Origin: Planctomycetota bacterium
Lineage (GTDB): Bacteria; Planctomycetota; Phycisphaerae; Phycisphaerales; UBA1924
DNA: 64,000 nucleotides
NCBI GenBank assembly: GCA_018242605.1
Contig: JAFEBP010000014.1
Coordinates: forward strand, 346,314-410,313
Direction of reading: 5' to 3'
The notes beneath the pieces were generated by a model. That model had not been told where the DNA came from. It saw only the letters and a list, made by a program, of their open reading frames with translations, and searched no databases. The position numbers and the translations under genes were made by a program. How positions within the stretch are numbered: the stretch's first letter is position 1; every line of letters starts with the position of its first letter. Of the stretch, positions 42,359-52,512 are shown in pieces.

Positions 42359-43864
42359 TCAGACCCTTTTGTTCTCCCGCGGTGTCCATCGCCGAGGCAA
42401 CCCGTCCGCCGACATCTGCGTGTCTCTGCGCTCGTCAGCGTTCTGATCCGCGATGAGATTCTCCAACTCCTCATCCTGCGGGCTGTTTGCGATTCGAGAG
42501 CCAACCTTGCCGCGGCGCTCCAGGCTAGCCTCCAGCCCTTTAGAAAGCGACACAGCCTTGGGACGGCTCGCTGACTTGTTCCTTCGACGGCGTTCGATGC
42601 ACGCCCTCCAGAGGGGTAAATTGGCGACAGTGCCGGTGGCACATCCGATCGCCGCCGCCCATTCCTTGATATTTCTGTCGCCAAAGGACTTGTCCTTTCG
42701 GAGGATCTCCTTCGCTCTCTCGTTTGCTTCCTCCCGGCTCATCCCCATCTTTCGACGTGAGACAGTGGCCGGAAGCATCAAGTCCTTCGAACCGCCTGCG
42801 ACAGGCTCCGTCTGACTCAGTACTGCTTGGGCTTCACGGCTCAGCAGTACTTCGAGTTCGCCGAAATCAACACCCTCGCAACGAAGCCGCTGCCAGGCGT
42901 ATGAGGCTTGGTCGGGCGTCATCGCCTTCCACTCCTTCGACATCATCGTTACGGCATCTTCCCACGACCGAATGCCGACGCGACTGCGTATGGCCCCGTG
43001 GGTCTCATGTTTCAGGAGGCGTTCGTACTCCCTGCCCCACCCGAACGCTTGCTTGCGCTGAGCCTTCTTCATCAGGTCTTCGCGGTCGGGGTCAAACGGA
43101 GTACGCCTTCCCAGGTAGACTGCATTGCGAAGAACTGTCCCAAGTTCGTCACTGACGGCTTCAATGACCGTGCGGGTCGGCCTAAGTGAGCCCAACCTGA
43201 TCGCAGCCGATCCCACCGGGTACAAACCCCCTGCCAAGCGACGAAGATCAGGGGTCAGCAGGTTCGTCAAGTCGTACCATGCGATGAATGCGAGGGCGAA
43301 AGTGCTAGCGCACCAGTCGTCGCCTTTGCCATGGTTCACTGGGCACGAATCGGCCCGTGCCGCAGACGCGAGAAACTTGAGATGCAACAGCATGGTCTGG
43401 GCCGCGCCGTACGCCTCGTCACCACTGCTGAGTGCAGCCCAAGCGAGCATCGCTCGGAGATCCTCCGCGGGCTCGTTGGCATATTTTGGGAGGGGGCTGT
43501 GACGCTCTGCAGTTGGCAGGTTTGTCGCCGCAGCACGGGCAAACGCAGTGATCTCTTTCGCGTCCGCGACGCTGATCATCAGTAGGCCATCGCCGTCCAC
43601 GTCCACCAAGTCTCTCTTTGACGGCGAGACGGACGCGCTCAGCACCATGTTGGCGATGAGGATTCGCTCACGTATCGCGGACTGGAGCACAGGCCGGGAA
43701 CGGATGCCCTTCGAGAGGTCGTGAGTCGTTGTATACCTACTTTTTGTCTCAACCGGCTCGTCCCCCACAGGCAAGGCGTGTTTCGTCTTCCCCGCCTCGG
43801 CCAATGTTCCAGACTTCGTCACCGAACTGGGGCGATCTGCGCGTGCTTTCTGGGATTGACCCAT
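42359..43864 (-). CDS. Hypothetical island protein with C-terminal HTH-like segment
   Basis: 501 residues, ATG 43864 with AAGGAGCAGGTGA upstream. The N-terminal 60 residues are polar and probably disordered. The body (residues ~60-300) is helical and unrecognised (DGLLMISVADAKEITAFARAAATNL, DLRAMLAWAALSSGDEAYGAAQTMLLHLKFL). Near residue 380, REEANERAKEILRKDKSFGDRNIKEWAAAIGCATGTVANLPLW resembles a helix-turn-helix common in planctomycete mobile-element proteins. The tail is basic. It is the first gene of the excisionase/AAA/integrase group, transcribed toward the comM junction. Confidence 0.65.
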   Translation of the reverse strand: MGQSQKARADRPSSVTKSGTLAEAGKTKHALPVGDEPVETKSRYTTTHDLSKGIRSRPVLQSAIRERILIANMVLSASVSPSKRDLVDVDGDGLLMISVADAKEITAFARAAATNLPTAERHSPLPKYANEPAEDLRAMLAWAALSSGDEAYGAAQTMLLHLKFLASAARADSCPVNHGKGDDWCASTFALAFIAWYDLTNLLTPDLRRLAGGLYPVGSAAIRLGSLRPTRTVIEAVSDELGTVLRNAVYLGRRTPFDPDREDLMKKAQRKQAFGWGREYERLLKHETHGAIRSRVGIRSWEDAVTMMSKEWKAMTPDQASYAWQRLRCEGVDFGELEVLLSREAQAVLSQTEPVAGGSKDLMLPATVSRRKMGMSREEANERAKEILRKDKSFGDRNIKEWAAAIGCATGTVANLPLWRACIERRRRNKSASRPKAVSLSKGLEASLERRGKVGSRIANSPQDEELENLIADQNADERRDTQMSADGLPRRWTPRENKRV

Positions 43865-44451
43865 GGTTCACCTGCTCCTTGTCGGGTCGGTCGGGCGGGG
43901 CGTGACGCAGGTGAGTGTCAAGCCGCCGCCCGATCCGTTCGCGGAGGATCAGTCCGCTACCCGTGTTCCTGCACCATGTGTGGCGAAGCCCTCAGGAACG
44001 CTGTGCTTCGCCATCCTCAGACTGGTGTCGAGGTACTTCGCACTGAAGCGGCTTGGATGCTGCTGCTCCAACGCCCGCGGGGCCGTGCCGTAGCAGGCGG
44101 CCGACGCTTCTTCGTGAGTCCGTTGACACCACCGAATCGTTAAGCAGTGGGGTACCACATCTGCGTTTGCTTCCGTCGCGGCCAATCCGTTCGCCAACCA
44201 AGTACAACTCAGTTCGAACGGCGACCTTCAACCAGCCCACCCGCCGCCGCCCCCGCCTTTCGGCGGGAACCAAGCAAGGTACACCGGGCGAACGCTCGCG
44301 TCCAGAGGTTTATCGCCGATTCGACATGTTATCAAGATTCACCCCGCATTAACTGTGGATAGCCTCTCGGGGTCACAATCGGAGACCTCGACGCGGTCCC
44401 GCAGAGTTGATTACCTGAGTGACATCGCGGGCGGGCGAATCGTCAGTCATA
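43865..44451. other. Intergenic region in the island
   Basis: 587 bp with only short overlapping frames on both strands; the longest (82-93 residues, minus strand, 43949-44273) show no recognisable domain. It probably holds the promoter of the 501-residue gene. Less GC-rich than its surroundings at 44320-44350. Confidence 0.45.
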
Positions 44452-44688
44452 TCAACCGTCTTCCAACTGAAAGCCGATGGTCTCCGCGAGCAAAACCGCT
44501 GCCTGGTATTCGTCCTCGTGCTGAACGATCCACCGGCGACAGCATTCGCCGACGGCCACGATGCGGACGATTTCGCAGCCCTCGTCATCCTGCGCTCGAT
44601 ACACGGTGATTGCGACGCGGCAAGCGTCGCGGACGGTGCGGAGGATGGTGGCGGCCACGATCGGATGCACGGGAGAGGGTACGTTCAC
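44452..44688 (-). CDS. Small hypothetical protein following the Type ISP enzyme
   Basis: 78 residues from GTG 44688, 17 bp after the stop of the restriction-modification gene, same strand, so probably co-transcribed. MNVPSPVHPIVAATILRTVRDACRV ... GCEIVRIVAVGECCRRWIVQHEDEYQAAVLLAETIGFQ predicts two helices and a beta hairpin. Acidic overall with three cysteines. Function unknown; an accessory or anti-restriction protein is only a positional guess. Confidence 0.55.
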   Translation of the reverse strand: MNVPSPVHPIVAATILRTVRDACRVAITVYRAQDDEGCEIVRIVAVGECCRRWIVQHEDEYQAAVLLAETIGFQLEDG

Positions 44689-44704
44689 CCACCAGAGACG
44701 TAAC

Positions 44705-47700
44705 TCAAACCCGTTCGTTGAGCGCCGGTAGTGATTTCACGATTTTCATCGTCTCGATGCTGACTCGCACCACTCGCTTCACCAAGTCCAATATGTACCG
44801 TGGCTGCTTGTGTTCTCTGGCCCAATCATTCGGGTCATTGGGGATGCCGCTGTCCTTGTCGCGGGTGACCTGATACCGCTCCATGACCCATTCGATCGCG
44901 GGCTTGCCGTTCACTACGTACTCGTAGGCTTCGAGCGGTATGCCGCTGAGCGTGATGTGACTGTTGTAGACGATGCGGGTCTTGTCCCACTTCTCGCCCT
45001 TGGCTTTCTGTTCGGGCGAAGGGCGGGCAAAGGTCATCTTCTGCACGAGGTAGTGCTTATTGGGGTCCAGCGCGAGCGCATCCGAATGCTCTTCGACCGG
45101 GTAGGGGTCGATGGTCTCGTAGTTGAGGTGCCAGTGGGCCAGATCGCGGCCCGCTTTGCTGAAGGCCCGAAAGTCGGCTTCGTTCTTGGTCTGCGGGATG
45201 CGAGGTAGTTCTTTCTTGAGGTTGCTGGCGAAGCGGGTGCGGTACTCGGGCGAGTGCAGGACGCCGTAGACGTAGTAGAAGATGTCTTCCTTGGTGACCT
45301 TTGGGCCGTAGGCTGTACGAAACGTCTTGAGCGCAGCATCCGTTATGGCGTCGCGGCGACGGTAGCCGTCCACGACCTCGCCTTCGACGCTGGTGTCGAT
45401 GAGCATGCCTTCTTTGGCCTTTGACTCGACGGGTTCGTAGAGATATAGGGGGAAGCACTGGCTGCCGGAACTCTTGTCGGCAAATGACAAGTCTGGCGTC
45501 GCCCCGGTCATGAGCATTGTAAACTCGGCTCTTGTTCCACCCCCGGAGACGCAGATTGCCATATTTGGCGTTTCGCCTTTCGGGAACACTCGCGGAATTT
45601 GATAGACGCAGTTATTAAATTGACGGCTGAAATACAAATACTGCTTGGCAAAGGGACGGTATTGGGCGACACGGACTGCGTCCGGCCGAAACGTCGCTGG
45701 CTTTAGTCTCGCCAGATCGGCCTTGACTTCCCGCGTCCAGGCGATCTTCTTTGGGTCTGTGTCAATTAGTTCGTCCACGACTGCTGCTCGCTCGTTGGCC
45801 TCAGCGTTTGAGATCGCGTCACGATGGCGGACGAGGTGAGTGTTGTAGACCTCGATCATCGAGCGCATCTGCGTACGCACCGCCTTAGCGGCAAAGTTGT
45901 AGACCCACGCGTCTCGATTGGACTTCACCCCACCTGAGTGAACACAAAAGACGGCATCTGTTGAGTCGTATTTGTCGCCGAGCGGAATGAACCGCTCGAA
46001 CGCCGGATCTCGCACGTTGATCCAGTCGTGTTCGGCGTTGGGCGAGAGGATCTGCCATTTGCCTGCTTTGGCCAGCCCACCGATGCTGGCGGCGTCGGCC
46101 ACGATGGCGAGTTTCTCCTCGCGGCTGAGGTAGTCGCCGATGTCGTGGTAGCGCAGCACCGCCGGGCCGGTCTTGACGGGGTTCTTGACCATCACGGTGA
46201 TGGCGACGGGCGTGCGGGCACCTCCCCCGAAGACGTTGCCCGCCTCCGCACGACGGACTTCGCCGGAAGTCCGCGCATTGCCCCGCAGGTTGAAGACGTA
46301 CAGGCTCGTGAACTCGTCCACGAGACAGGCCCGCAGGCCGTCCATCGCGTTGCCGTCAATGAAGTATCCGTTGGTAACGAACGCCACCACCCCGCGGCCC
46401 TCGACACGGTCGGTGGCCCAGCGGATGGCTCGGACATATGAGTCATACAGACTGTTCTTGAGGGTCGCCTGCGTTCGGGCCGCATAGGTGGAGCGGATCC
46501 GGTCGTCGAGCGCGGCGTACTTGAGGTTCTTGTTGTTGTCGTTCTCGCTGTCCTGAAGCGCGGAATACGGCGGATTAGACATGACCACGCGGATCGGGGC
46601 GGTCCGCTGTCGGCGCACGCGAGCGGTGTTCTCCGGCAGGCCTTCGCCCGTCATTGCCGCGCCCGACTCGAACAACTGGAAGGTGTCGGTGAGCACGATT
46701 CCCTCGAAAGGGATGTACTCGTTGTGTCCGTCTGCCTTCCGAAGGCCGTGGAATGTCTCTTCGATATTGATCGCCGCGATGTAGTAGGCCAGCAGCACGA
46801 TCTCGTTCGCGTGCAATTCATGCTGGTACTTGCGGAGCAAGTCGGTGGGCGAAATCAAGCCGCTCTGCAGGAGCCGCACAATGAACGTACCCGTGCCGGT
46901 GAACGGGTCGATGATGTGAACGTTTTCGTGCCCGAGACCCGAGTTGAACTCCTCTCGTAACACATCCTCAACGCTCCGCACGATGAAGTCTACGACTTCG
47001 ACAGGCGTGTACACGATGCCGAGCCGCTCCGCCATGCGTGGAAAGGCGGTCCTGAAGAACTTGTCGTACAACTCCACCACGACCCGCTGTCGGCCCTCGG
47101 CGTTGTCAATGCCTTTGGCCCTGTCCCGCACGCTGGCGTAGAACTTCTCCAACGAGGCGGTCTCCTTGTCCATCGCCTCATCTTTCAGGCTGTCCAGCAT
47201 CTTCTGCATCGCTAGCGAAACGGGGTTATTCTGCGTGAACGTATACCCCTCAAACAGCGCATCGAACACCGGCCGTGTGATGAGATGCTGGGAGAGCATT
47301 TCGATTGCATCTTCCGCGGTTACAGCGGGGTTGAGGTTGTGACGCAACCCAGAGAGGAACTCGTCGAAGGCATTGGCTTGCTTCTTGTCCGTGCTTTCGA
47401 GGAGCGCCGTGATGCGGGTGATGTGCCGTTCCGCAATGACCGCCACATCCTTGGCCCAACTTTCCCAGTACCGTCGATCCCCGCACTTGAGGACGATCTT
47501 GCCGTAGATCGCGTCTTTCCACTCGTCCAGTTGCGGAAACGCGAGGGTGCCCTGCACCTCGCGCACCGTGGGCCTGCTGTCACCATCGGACTTGGTGCCT
47601 TCGCCCGGCACGCGCGCGCTGACGCCGATGACCTGAATGTTGTCGGGGCGAGCCTTGTTCAACTCGATCTGATTGATCGTGGCGTTGAAGCGATCGTCGT

Positions 47701-49714
47701 GTGCGCGAAGTGCCTGCAAGACCTGCCAAACGACCCTGTATTTCTCGTTGTCCTTGAGCGCGTCCTCGGGCTTGGTGTCGGCGGGGATGCCGATGGGCAG
47801 GATGATGTACCCGTATTGCTTGCCCTCGGCCTTCCGCATCACGCGGCCCACGCTCTGGACAACGTCGATGACGGAGTTGCGGGGATTCAGGAAGATCACC
47901 GCGTCGAGCGCCGGAACATCCACGCCTTCGGACAGACAGCGGGCGTTGGAGAGGATTCGACAGGTGTTTTCCGGCGAGTCGGCCTTCAGCCAGTCGAGCA
48001 GCGCACCCCGCTTCAAAGCATCAAACGTTCCGTCAACATGATCCGTCTCAACGTGCAGCAGGTTGTCCGTGTCCTGATGGGTTTCCCGGTACGCCGCAAT
48101 GATCTGAGCAAACTTCTCCACGAACGCTTTGGAATCCTTGATCGAGCGAGAGAAGGCCACGGCACGCCGCATCGGTGAGACATCGCCCTGGAGGTCGGCC
48201 GCCGCCTCGATGGCGGACTCGAAGCGCTTCTCCAACCCGTTCCAACAGCCCGTGATCTTGACGGCATCTTCGAGATTCAACTCGTTGTTGGAGTCGGCGA
48301 TCTGGCGCTGAAAAGTCTTGGAGACGTACTTCTCGTCAACCGCCAGCACGAGTACCTTGTAATCCGACAGCAGGCTTTTCCCGACTGCCTCGCCGAAGCC
48401 CAGCCGATGGAGTTCCTCGCCGAAGTGCTTGGGATCGTCCATCGAACAGAGTTCGGCCTCGGCATCCTTGGCCTTGCCCTTGGCCTCCTCGCCGTAGATG
48501 CGCGGCGTCGCTGTCATGTAGAGACGCTTGTCGCCTTTGATGAACTTCGAATCGTGGACCTTGACGAAATGGCTTTCGTCCTCACCGCTGAGCGTAACGC
48601 CGGTGGTGCGGTGGGCTTCGTCGCAGATGATCAGGTCAAAGTCGGGCAGGCCCGCCTTCTGCGCCTTGGACACGGCGTCGATGGATTGGTATGTGGAGAA
48701 TACCACCGTCATTTGAGCCGCGGATTTGTCCTTCTTCGCTCGGCGATGCATCGCCTCGTACTGCGCGACGAGGTGCTTCGCCGAAGTCGTCGCGGGGAAG
48801 GCGAGGTCTTGGGTGGTGATGTCGGCCCCGTCGTCATCGCCCTTGGCACGCTTCTTGCCAATATTCACGTCTGAGCACACGGCCAGACTGTGAATCGGTT
48901 TGGTTGCTTCGGCGGTCCACTCGCGCAGGCTTTGCGACATGAGCGACAACGAGGGCACAAGGAACAGCACGTGCCCGTTCGGTGCCATCTTTTCGGCGAT
49001 GCGCAGCGCGGTAAAGGTCTTCCCGGTACCGCAGGCCATAATCAGTTTGCCGCGATCGGCTTTGGCGAGACCCTTGATCACATCGTCGAGCGCGGCTTTC
49101 TGATGGGGGCGCACCTGCTTCTTGGCACGGAGCGCTAACGCCTGCGGACGCCGCGCGTCGAACTTGGACCAATCAATGGGGCTCTGTTCGAGATCGTGAA
49201 TCGTGATTCGTATGGCGTTCTTTGACTGTCGGAAAGCGTCCTCGGCGTTCTTGCCCCACAGGTCTGTCGTTGAGACGAGCATGCGAGACGTGAACGGCTC
49301 CCGGCTCGCCGCCGCGAGGAAGGAGTCGATGCCGTCCTTACCGACGGTGTTTTCGGGAAGATAGAACTTGCACTGGATCGCGCAGTATTCGCCGGTTGCC
49401 CGTTCTTGGGCCACGAGATCTATGCCCACGTCGCCGACATTGCCCTTGTCCGGCCAGTCGTTCCACATCCACACCCGCGAGAACCGCTCTGCGTGCAGTG
49501 GATCGAGTTCGAGGTAGCGGAGGATCAGTCGCTCGAAGCGATCACCCAGGTCGCGGTTATTTCGGGCGTCGTCGCGGAACTGATTGAGGATGGTGTTAAG
49601 CGTCACTCTCGGCGGCGGCACGCCCACCGGGGTTGCCGCGTCCAGCCCGCCCGCGCTTGCTGGGGCGGTTGCATTTGGAGTAGGGTCTTCTGGGGCGTTG
49701 GCATCCTTTGGCAT
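44705..49714 (-). CDS. Single-chain Type ISP restriction-modification enzyme (nuclease-helicase-methyltransferase)
   Basis: 1669 residues from ATG 49714 (the 89 residues before it in frame are low-complexity and not counted). Domains: Mrr/PD-(D/E)xK nuclease (~40-175, VGIDLVAQ with Asp99 and IQCK with Gln114/Lys116); SF2 helicase (~195-720, MACGTGKT near 230, DEAH 365-368, RILSNARCLSEGVDVP, SVGRVMRKAEG); coupler; N6-adenine methyltransferase (DPFTGTGTF near 940, SNPPYSAL near 1046); C-terminal target recognition region (~1200-1660). This is the LlaGI/LlaBIII layout: one polypeptide methylates one strand of its site and uses translocation to cleave unmodified DNA. All key residues are present, so it should be active. 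Confidence 0.9.
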   Translation of the reverse strand: MPKDANAPEDPTPNATAPASAGGLDAATPVGVPPPRVTLNTILNQFRDDARNNRDLGDRFERLILRYLELDPLHAERFSRVWMWNDWPDKGNVGDVGIDLVAQERATGEYCAIQCKFYLPENTVGKDGIDSFLAAASREPFTSRMLVSTTDLWGKNAEDAFRQSKNAIRITIHDLEQSPIDWSKFDARRPQALALRAKKQVRPHQKAALDDVIKGLAKADRGKLIMACGTGKTFTALRIAEKMAPNGHVLFLVPSLSLMSQSLREWTAEATKPIHSLAVCSDVNIGKKRAKGDDDGADITTQDLAFPATTSAKHLVAQYEAMHRRAKKDKSAAQMTVVFSTYQSIDAVSKAQKAGLPDFDLIICDEAHRTTGVTLSGEDESHFVKVHDSKFIKGDKRLYMTATPRIYGEEAKGKAKDAEAELCSMDDPKHFGEELHRLGFGEAVGKSLLSDYKVLVLAVDEKYVSKTFQRQIADSNNELNLEDAVKITGCWNGLEKRFESAIEAAADLQGDVSPMRRAVAFSRSIKDSKAFVEKFAQIIAAYRETHQDTDNLLHVETDHVDGTFDALKRGALLDWLKADSPENTCRILSNARCLSEGVDVPALDAVIFLNPRNSVIDVVQSVGRVMRKAEGKQYGYIILPIGIPADTKPEDALKDNEKYRVVWQVLQALRAHDDRFNATINQIELNKARPDNIQVIGVSARVPGEGTKSDGDSRPTVREVQGTLAFPQLDEWKDAIYGKIVLKCGDRRYWESWAKDVAVIAERHITRITALLESTDKKQANAFDEFLSGLRHNLNPAVTAEDAIEMLSQHLITRPVFDALFEGYTFTQNNPVSLAMQKMLDSLKDEAMDKETASLEKFYASVRDRAKGIDNAEGRQRVVVELYDKFFRTAFPRMAERLGIVYTPVEVVDFIVRSVEDVLREEFNSGLGHENVHIIDPFTGTGTFIVRLLQSGLISPTDLLRKYQHELHANEIVLLAYYIAAINIEETFHGLRKADGHNEYIPFEGIVLTDTFQLFESGAAMTGEGLPENTARVRRQRTAPIRVVMSNPPYSALQDSENDNNKNLKYAALDDRIRSTYAARTQATLKNSLYDSYVRAIRWATDRVEGRGVVAFVTNGYFIDGNAMDGLRACLVDEFTSLYVFNLRGNARTSGEVRRAEAGNVFGGGARTPVAITVMVKNPVKTGPAVLRYHDIGDYLSREEKLAIVADAASIGGLAKAGKWQILSPNAEHDWINVRDPAFERFIPLGDKYDSTDAVFCVHSGGVKSNRDAWVYNFAAKAVRTQMRSMIEVYNTHLVRHRDAISNAEANERAAVVDELIDTDPKKIAWTREVKADLARLKPATFRPDAVRVAQYRPFAKQYLYFSRQFNNCVYQIPRVFPKGETPNMAICVSGGGTRAEFTMLMTGATPDLSFADKSSGSQCFPLYLYEPVESKAKEGMLIDTSVEGEVVDGYRRRDAITDAALKTFRTAYGPKVTKEDIFYYVYGVLHSPEYRTRFASNLKKELPRIPQTKNEADFRAFSKAGRDLAHWHLNYETIDPYPVEEHSDALALDPNKHYLVQKMTFARPSPEQKAKGEKWDKTRIVYNSHITLSGIPLEAYEYVVNGKPAIEWVMERYQVTRDKDSGIPNDPNDWAREHKQPRYILDLVKRVVRVSIETMKIVKSLPALNERV

Positions 49715-50011
49715 CGGGGCTGAGTTTAACCCCGACAAACCACGACGGCTTTCAACGGTGCATGAATCACGGTGTTGGCTATGCAGAGAGTTTGGTCGCG
49801 CGGTGATCGGGAAGGCCAAATTTGCGGTATGAGCGAACTGAAGGAAGTCGCCGAGGCCCTGAGCAAATGCACTGGAGCCGCAGCATCCGGGGTCCTCAAC
49901 CCATTGGATGATTGTGAACGGGGAAGGTGATTCGACGTGTACCTTCGCTAAGAAGTACTCGGCGGCACCGCCGGGTCGCACGCCCGCGGCCGCTAGGGCT
50001 ATACAGCGGAC

Positions 50012-50428
50012 TCACCGGACCCTGTACACACCGTAAGCCACCCGCTTGAACGACCGGTCCCGCGATAGGATTCCGCTCACCGCGACGCCGAAGTCCTTCG
50101 ATGTGGACTTGTAGCCCGCCGCGAGAACGGCCTCCGCCGCCGCACCAACCCGCATCTGCTTGGTGCCGATTGCCCGGCGCAGCGCCTCCGTCAATGTGAT
50201 CTGGTTCTTTGCACGCCGAGGTGCTTTCCGCCATCCCCGCGTTGACCCACCGCCGCCGTATTCGGCGAGCCCAGCGTCGATCGCAGCGATCTTCGCCTGC
50301 CATCGGTCGCGGCGTTTCACAAGGGACTTCAGTCTCTGCTCGCGGCGACGGGCCTCGTCCGCGAGTTCGGCCAGCGAGTAGTCTTCCAGCGACATCGTGG
50401 GCCCGGTGCTCGAACTTCTATTTGCCAT
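50012..50428 (-). CDS. HARE-HTH-like winged-helix protein
   Basis: 138 residues from ATG 50428, chosen because GGAG lies 9 nt upstream. The N-terminal half has a coiled segment (LAELADEARRREQRLKSLVKRRDRWQAKIAAIDAGL). The C-terminal half (ITLTEALRRAIGTKQMRVGAAAEAVLAAGYKSTSKDFGVAVSGILSRDRSFKRVAYGVYRVR) matches the HARE-HTH pattern known from restriction and chromatin proteins. Placed just upstream of the Type ISP gene on the same strand, it may regulate that gene or act in the same system. Confidence 0.75.
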   Translation of the reverse strand: MANRSSSTGPTMSLEDYSLAELADEARRREQRLKSLVKRRDRWQAKIAAIDAGLAEYGGGGSTRGWRKAPRRAKNQITLTEALRRAIGTKQMRVGAAAEAVLAAGYKSTSKDFGVAVSGILSRDRSFKRVAYGVYRVR

Positions 50429-50546
50429 GCAATGCATCTCCGGCGTTGGGGACGGCGATGGTAGATGCCACAGATGCGAAGGCGGAGGCGCCCATGGTTC
50501 TCCCTACGCCGTCACGCTAATAGCGCCGGGCAACACACGGTGCCAT

Positions 50547-50882
50547 CTACATCGCTTGTTCCGACCACATGAACTCTCTCTCCAACTCAATCAACTCTTC
50601 CGCCACCGCAAGGAACTGGTCCGACACCCGATCTTGCTCCGCGCACACTGCCTCCCGCTCGGTCGTGCCTTGCGGCGGGAGGTTCTCGAATAGCGGTCCT
50701 TTGTGATAGACGAACCCTGGATACGACCGCAGCAGTTCCCCGGCCCGCGCGTTCGCCGCGATGTACCTCGGGTCTGCCTCCATGAGCGCGCGCCTGCGGC
50801 GCTCCTCAACGGCGGCGGGCGACATCGCGGCCTTCACGGCTGCGCATGATTCCAGTTTGGCGAGGCGGGCTTTGAGACGCAT
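50547..50882 (-). CDS. Hypothetical protein, helical
   Basis: 111 residues from ATG 50882 (MRLKARLAKLESCAAVKAAMSP). Strongly helical and charged, with a basic start and acidic tail (FLAVAEELIELEREFMWSEQ). No domain recognised. The start is chosen at the first ATG giving this helical protein; the in-frame extension upstream is antisense-like Arg/Gly-rich text. It lies 118 bp upstream of the HARE-HTH gene on the same strand. Confidence 0.5.
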   Translation of the reverse strand: MRLKARLAKLESCAAVKAAMSPAAVEERRRRALMEADPRYIAANARAGELLRSYPGFVYHKGPLFENLPPQGTTEREAVCAEQDRVSDQFLAVAEELIELEREFMWSEQAM

Positions 50883-50968
50883 GGCGGGGCTCGACAGGGG
50901 GCGAGGTGGCGATGGCCTCCCCGCACCGTAGCCGCCCCGCTTCCGCCGTCCAGACCGACCGCGGAGCG

Positions 50969-52150
50969 TCACTTTCCCGGCGGCGCTGCTGGCGGAGCCG
51001 CGAGCGGGGTTTCGCCGAACTGAATGTACAGCGGCATTAACCCAACGTTCGTGTTCATCGCGCGCATGACCGACGCGAGTTCCCGCCGCCGCGTGCCCCG
51101 GCACGTCGCCACATACGTGAGACATTCGCCCCGCTCCTTGGCGTCCTTGACCTTCTCGAAGTCCGCCTCGGCCCGGTTCAGGTCGCGGATCACGAGGTAC
51201 GCCAGCCCGCGGGCTTGGTGGCAGACATCGCTCTCGGGGTCGAGTTCGATCGCCTTGGTCAGGTCCCGGTCGGCCTTCACCCAGTCGCCTAACGCCGCTT
51301 GGAGCAGCCCCGAGGTCATCCACGACGCCGCGGCGCGTTCGGCTCGGTCTTCTTCGATACCGATGTCCGCTTGTAGACGGGCTCGGTTGTACACGTACCC
51401 GCCCCGGCTGGCGGCGTACGCCCGCGGCCACAAGTACTCGGCCTCCTGCTTCCCCGCCTTGGCGTCGGCGGACTCCGCGTCGAACCCGCCGTCCCATTCC
51501 TTCCATAGCCGCGGCTGGTTGGCCTCGAAGGGCTGCAGCCGGTCGCCCTCGGAGGGGCGGTACAACTCGCCGGAGTAGGCGTCGATCATCACCCACTTGC
51601 CCGGCCCCCCGAGCGTCCAGGCCTCGCCCCCCCACACGGGTCGCGGGCCGCGGCCGTCCACCTGGATGTTCATGAGCCAGCCCACGGGGCCGTCCGCGGC
51701 CGCCGCGCCCCCGCGGGCCAGCACAAGGGCGTGGGCGTCAGAGTGGTCAAGGACAATCTCGCTCAGCGCCACCGGCGGCAGGGCGGCGATGGTCGGGTTG
51801 GGCGTTTCGTTCTCGATTTTCACCTCGCCCCAGCAGTTCAGTTCGGCCACGCGCGATTTACCGAGGGTGTCCTCGTACTTCACGATCCACCCTCCGATGA
51901 TTCGAGACTGGGCCTCGCCGTTTAGGGAGCGGACCGCCGTGTGAAGCGGCATGATCCGCCAGATCCCTTTGGGCTCGGGCTTGCCGGTCTGTCGCGCCGC
52001 CAACCGCAGCCGCGCCAGCGCCGCCTTCGCGCTGTACGCTGTCATCGGACGCCTCTCCGGCCCCTGGGCCCGCGCCGCGGGGGACGCTAAGAACGCCAGC
52101 ACGCTTGCGGCAACGGCGAGCAAACGAACGCAAAGACTCAAGTGACCCAT
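50969..52150 (-). CDS. Exported TPR-containing hypothetical protein
   Basis: 393 residues from ATG 52150 (GGGGAA upstream), chosen for the signal peptide (LCVRLLAVAASVLAFLASPAARA). The middle (~60-230) is an unrecognised beta-rich domain with GGWIVKYEDTLGKSRVAELNCWGEV, IVLDHSDAHALVLARGG and WVMIDAYSGELYRPSEG. The C-terminal third carries TPR-like helices (SGLLQAALGDWVKADRDLTKAIELDPESDVCHQARGLAYLVIRDLNRAEADFEKV) and a short Pro-rich tail. It is periplasmic by inference and not defence-like; possibly island cargo. Confidence 0.7.
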   Translation of the reverse strand: MGHLSLCVRLLAVAASVLAFLASPAARAQGPERRPMTAYSAKAALARLRLAARQTGKPEPKGIWRIMPLHTAVRSLNGEAQSRIIGGWIVKYEDTLGKSRVAELNCWGEVKIENETPNPTIAALPPVALSEIVLDHSDAHALVLARGGAAAADGPVGWLMNIQVDGRGPRPVWGGEAWTLGGPGKWVMIDAYSGELYRPSEGDRLQPFEANQPRLWKEWDGGFDAESADAKAGKQEAEYLWPRAYAASRGGYVYNRARLQADIGIEEDRAERAAASWMTSGLLQAALGDWVKADRDLTKAIELDPESDVCHQARGLAYLVIRDLNRAEADFEKVKDAKERGECLTYVATCRGTRRRELASVMRAMNTNVGLMPLYIQFGETPLAAPPAAPPGK

Positions 52151-52274
52151 GGAGTATTCCCCTGTCCGTTCGCCATCCCGACCGCCGAGGCCCGTGGCCT
52201 TGGGCGGTGAAGGTCCAAGCATAAGCCCCGCCGCGGGGCCGCTCACACTCACGCACTGGGCTACGCTGCCATTG

Positions 52275-52487
52275 ATGACCTCCGAGCAACAGCAAGAGCC
52301 GGGGCCGACGCCGCCGTCGAACGAGGGAGCATCTCCGCAGACCTCCACCGGCGGACCACGCAAGAAGACCCGCGACGAAATCCTCGACGCAGTGATGAGG
52401 AGCGGAGACGAGAACCTTCGCAAGGCGGCGGAGGAGACCAAGCGGTGGAGGGAAGAGCAGGAGCGGCAGCGCAATCGCCTGAAGTAA
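52275..52487 (+). CDS. Small charged hypothetical protein
   Basis: 70 residues from ATG 52275; no ribosome site seen. Disordered Pro/Ser-rich N-terminus (TSEQQQEPGPTPPSNEG) then a charged helix (KTRDEILDAVMRSGDENLRKAAEETKRWREEQERQRNRL). Divergent from the TPR protein gene, whose promoter region it shares. Coding potential is supported only by the amphipathic helix. Confidence 0.4.
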   Translation: MTSEQQQEPGPTPPSNEGASPQTSTGGPRKKTRDEILDAVMRSGDENLRKAAEETKRWREEQERQRNRLK

Positions 52488-52512
52488 CCGGGAAGGACAC
52501 GTTCGGGAACGC

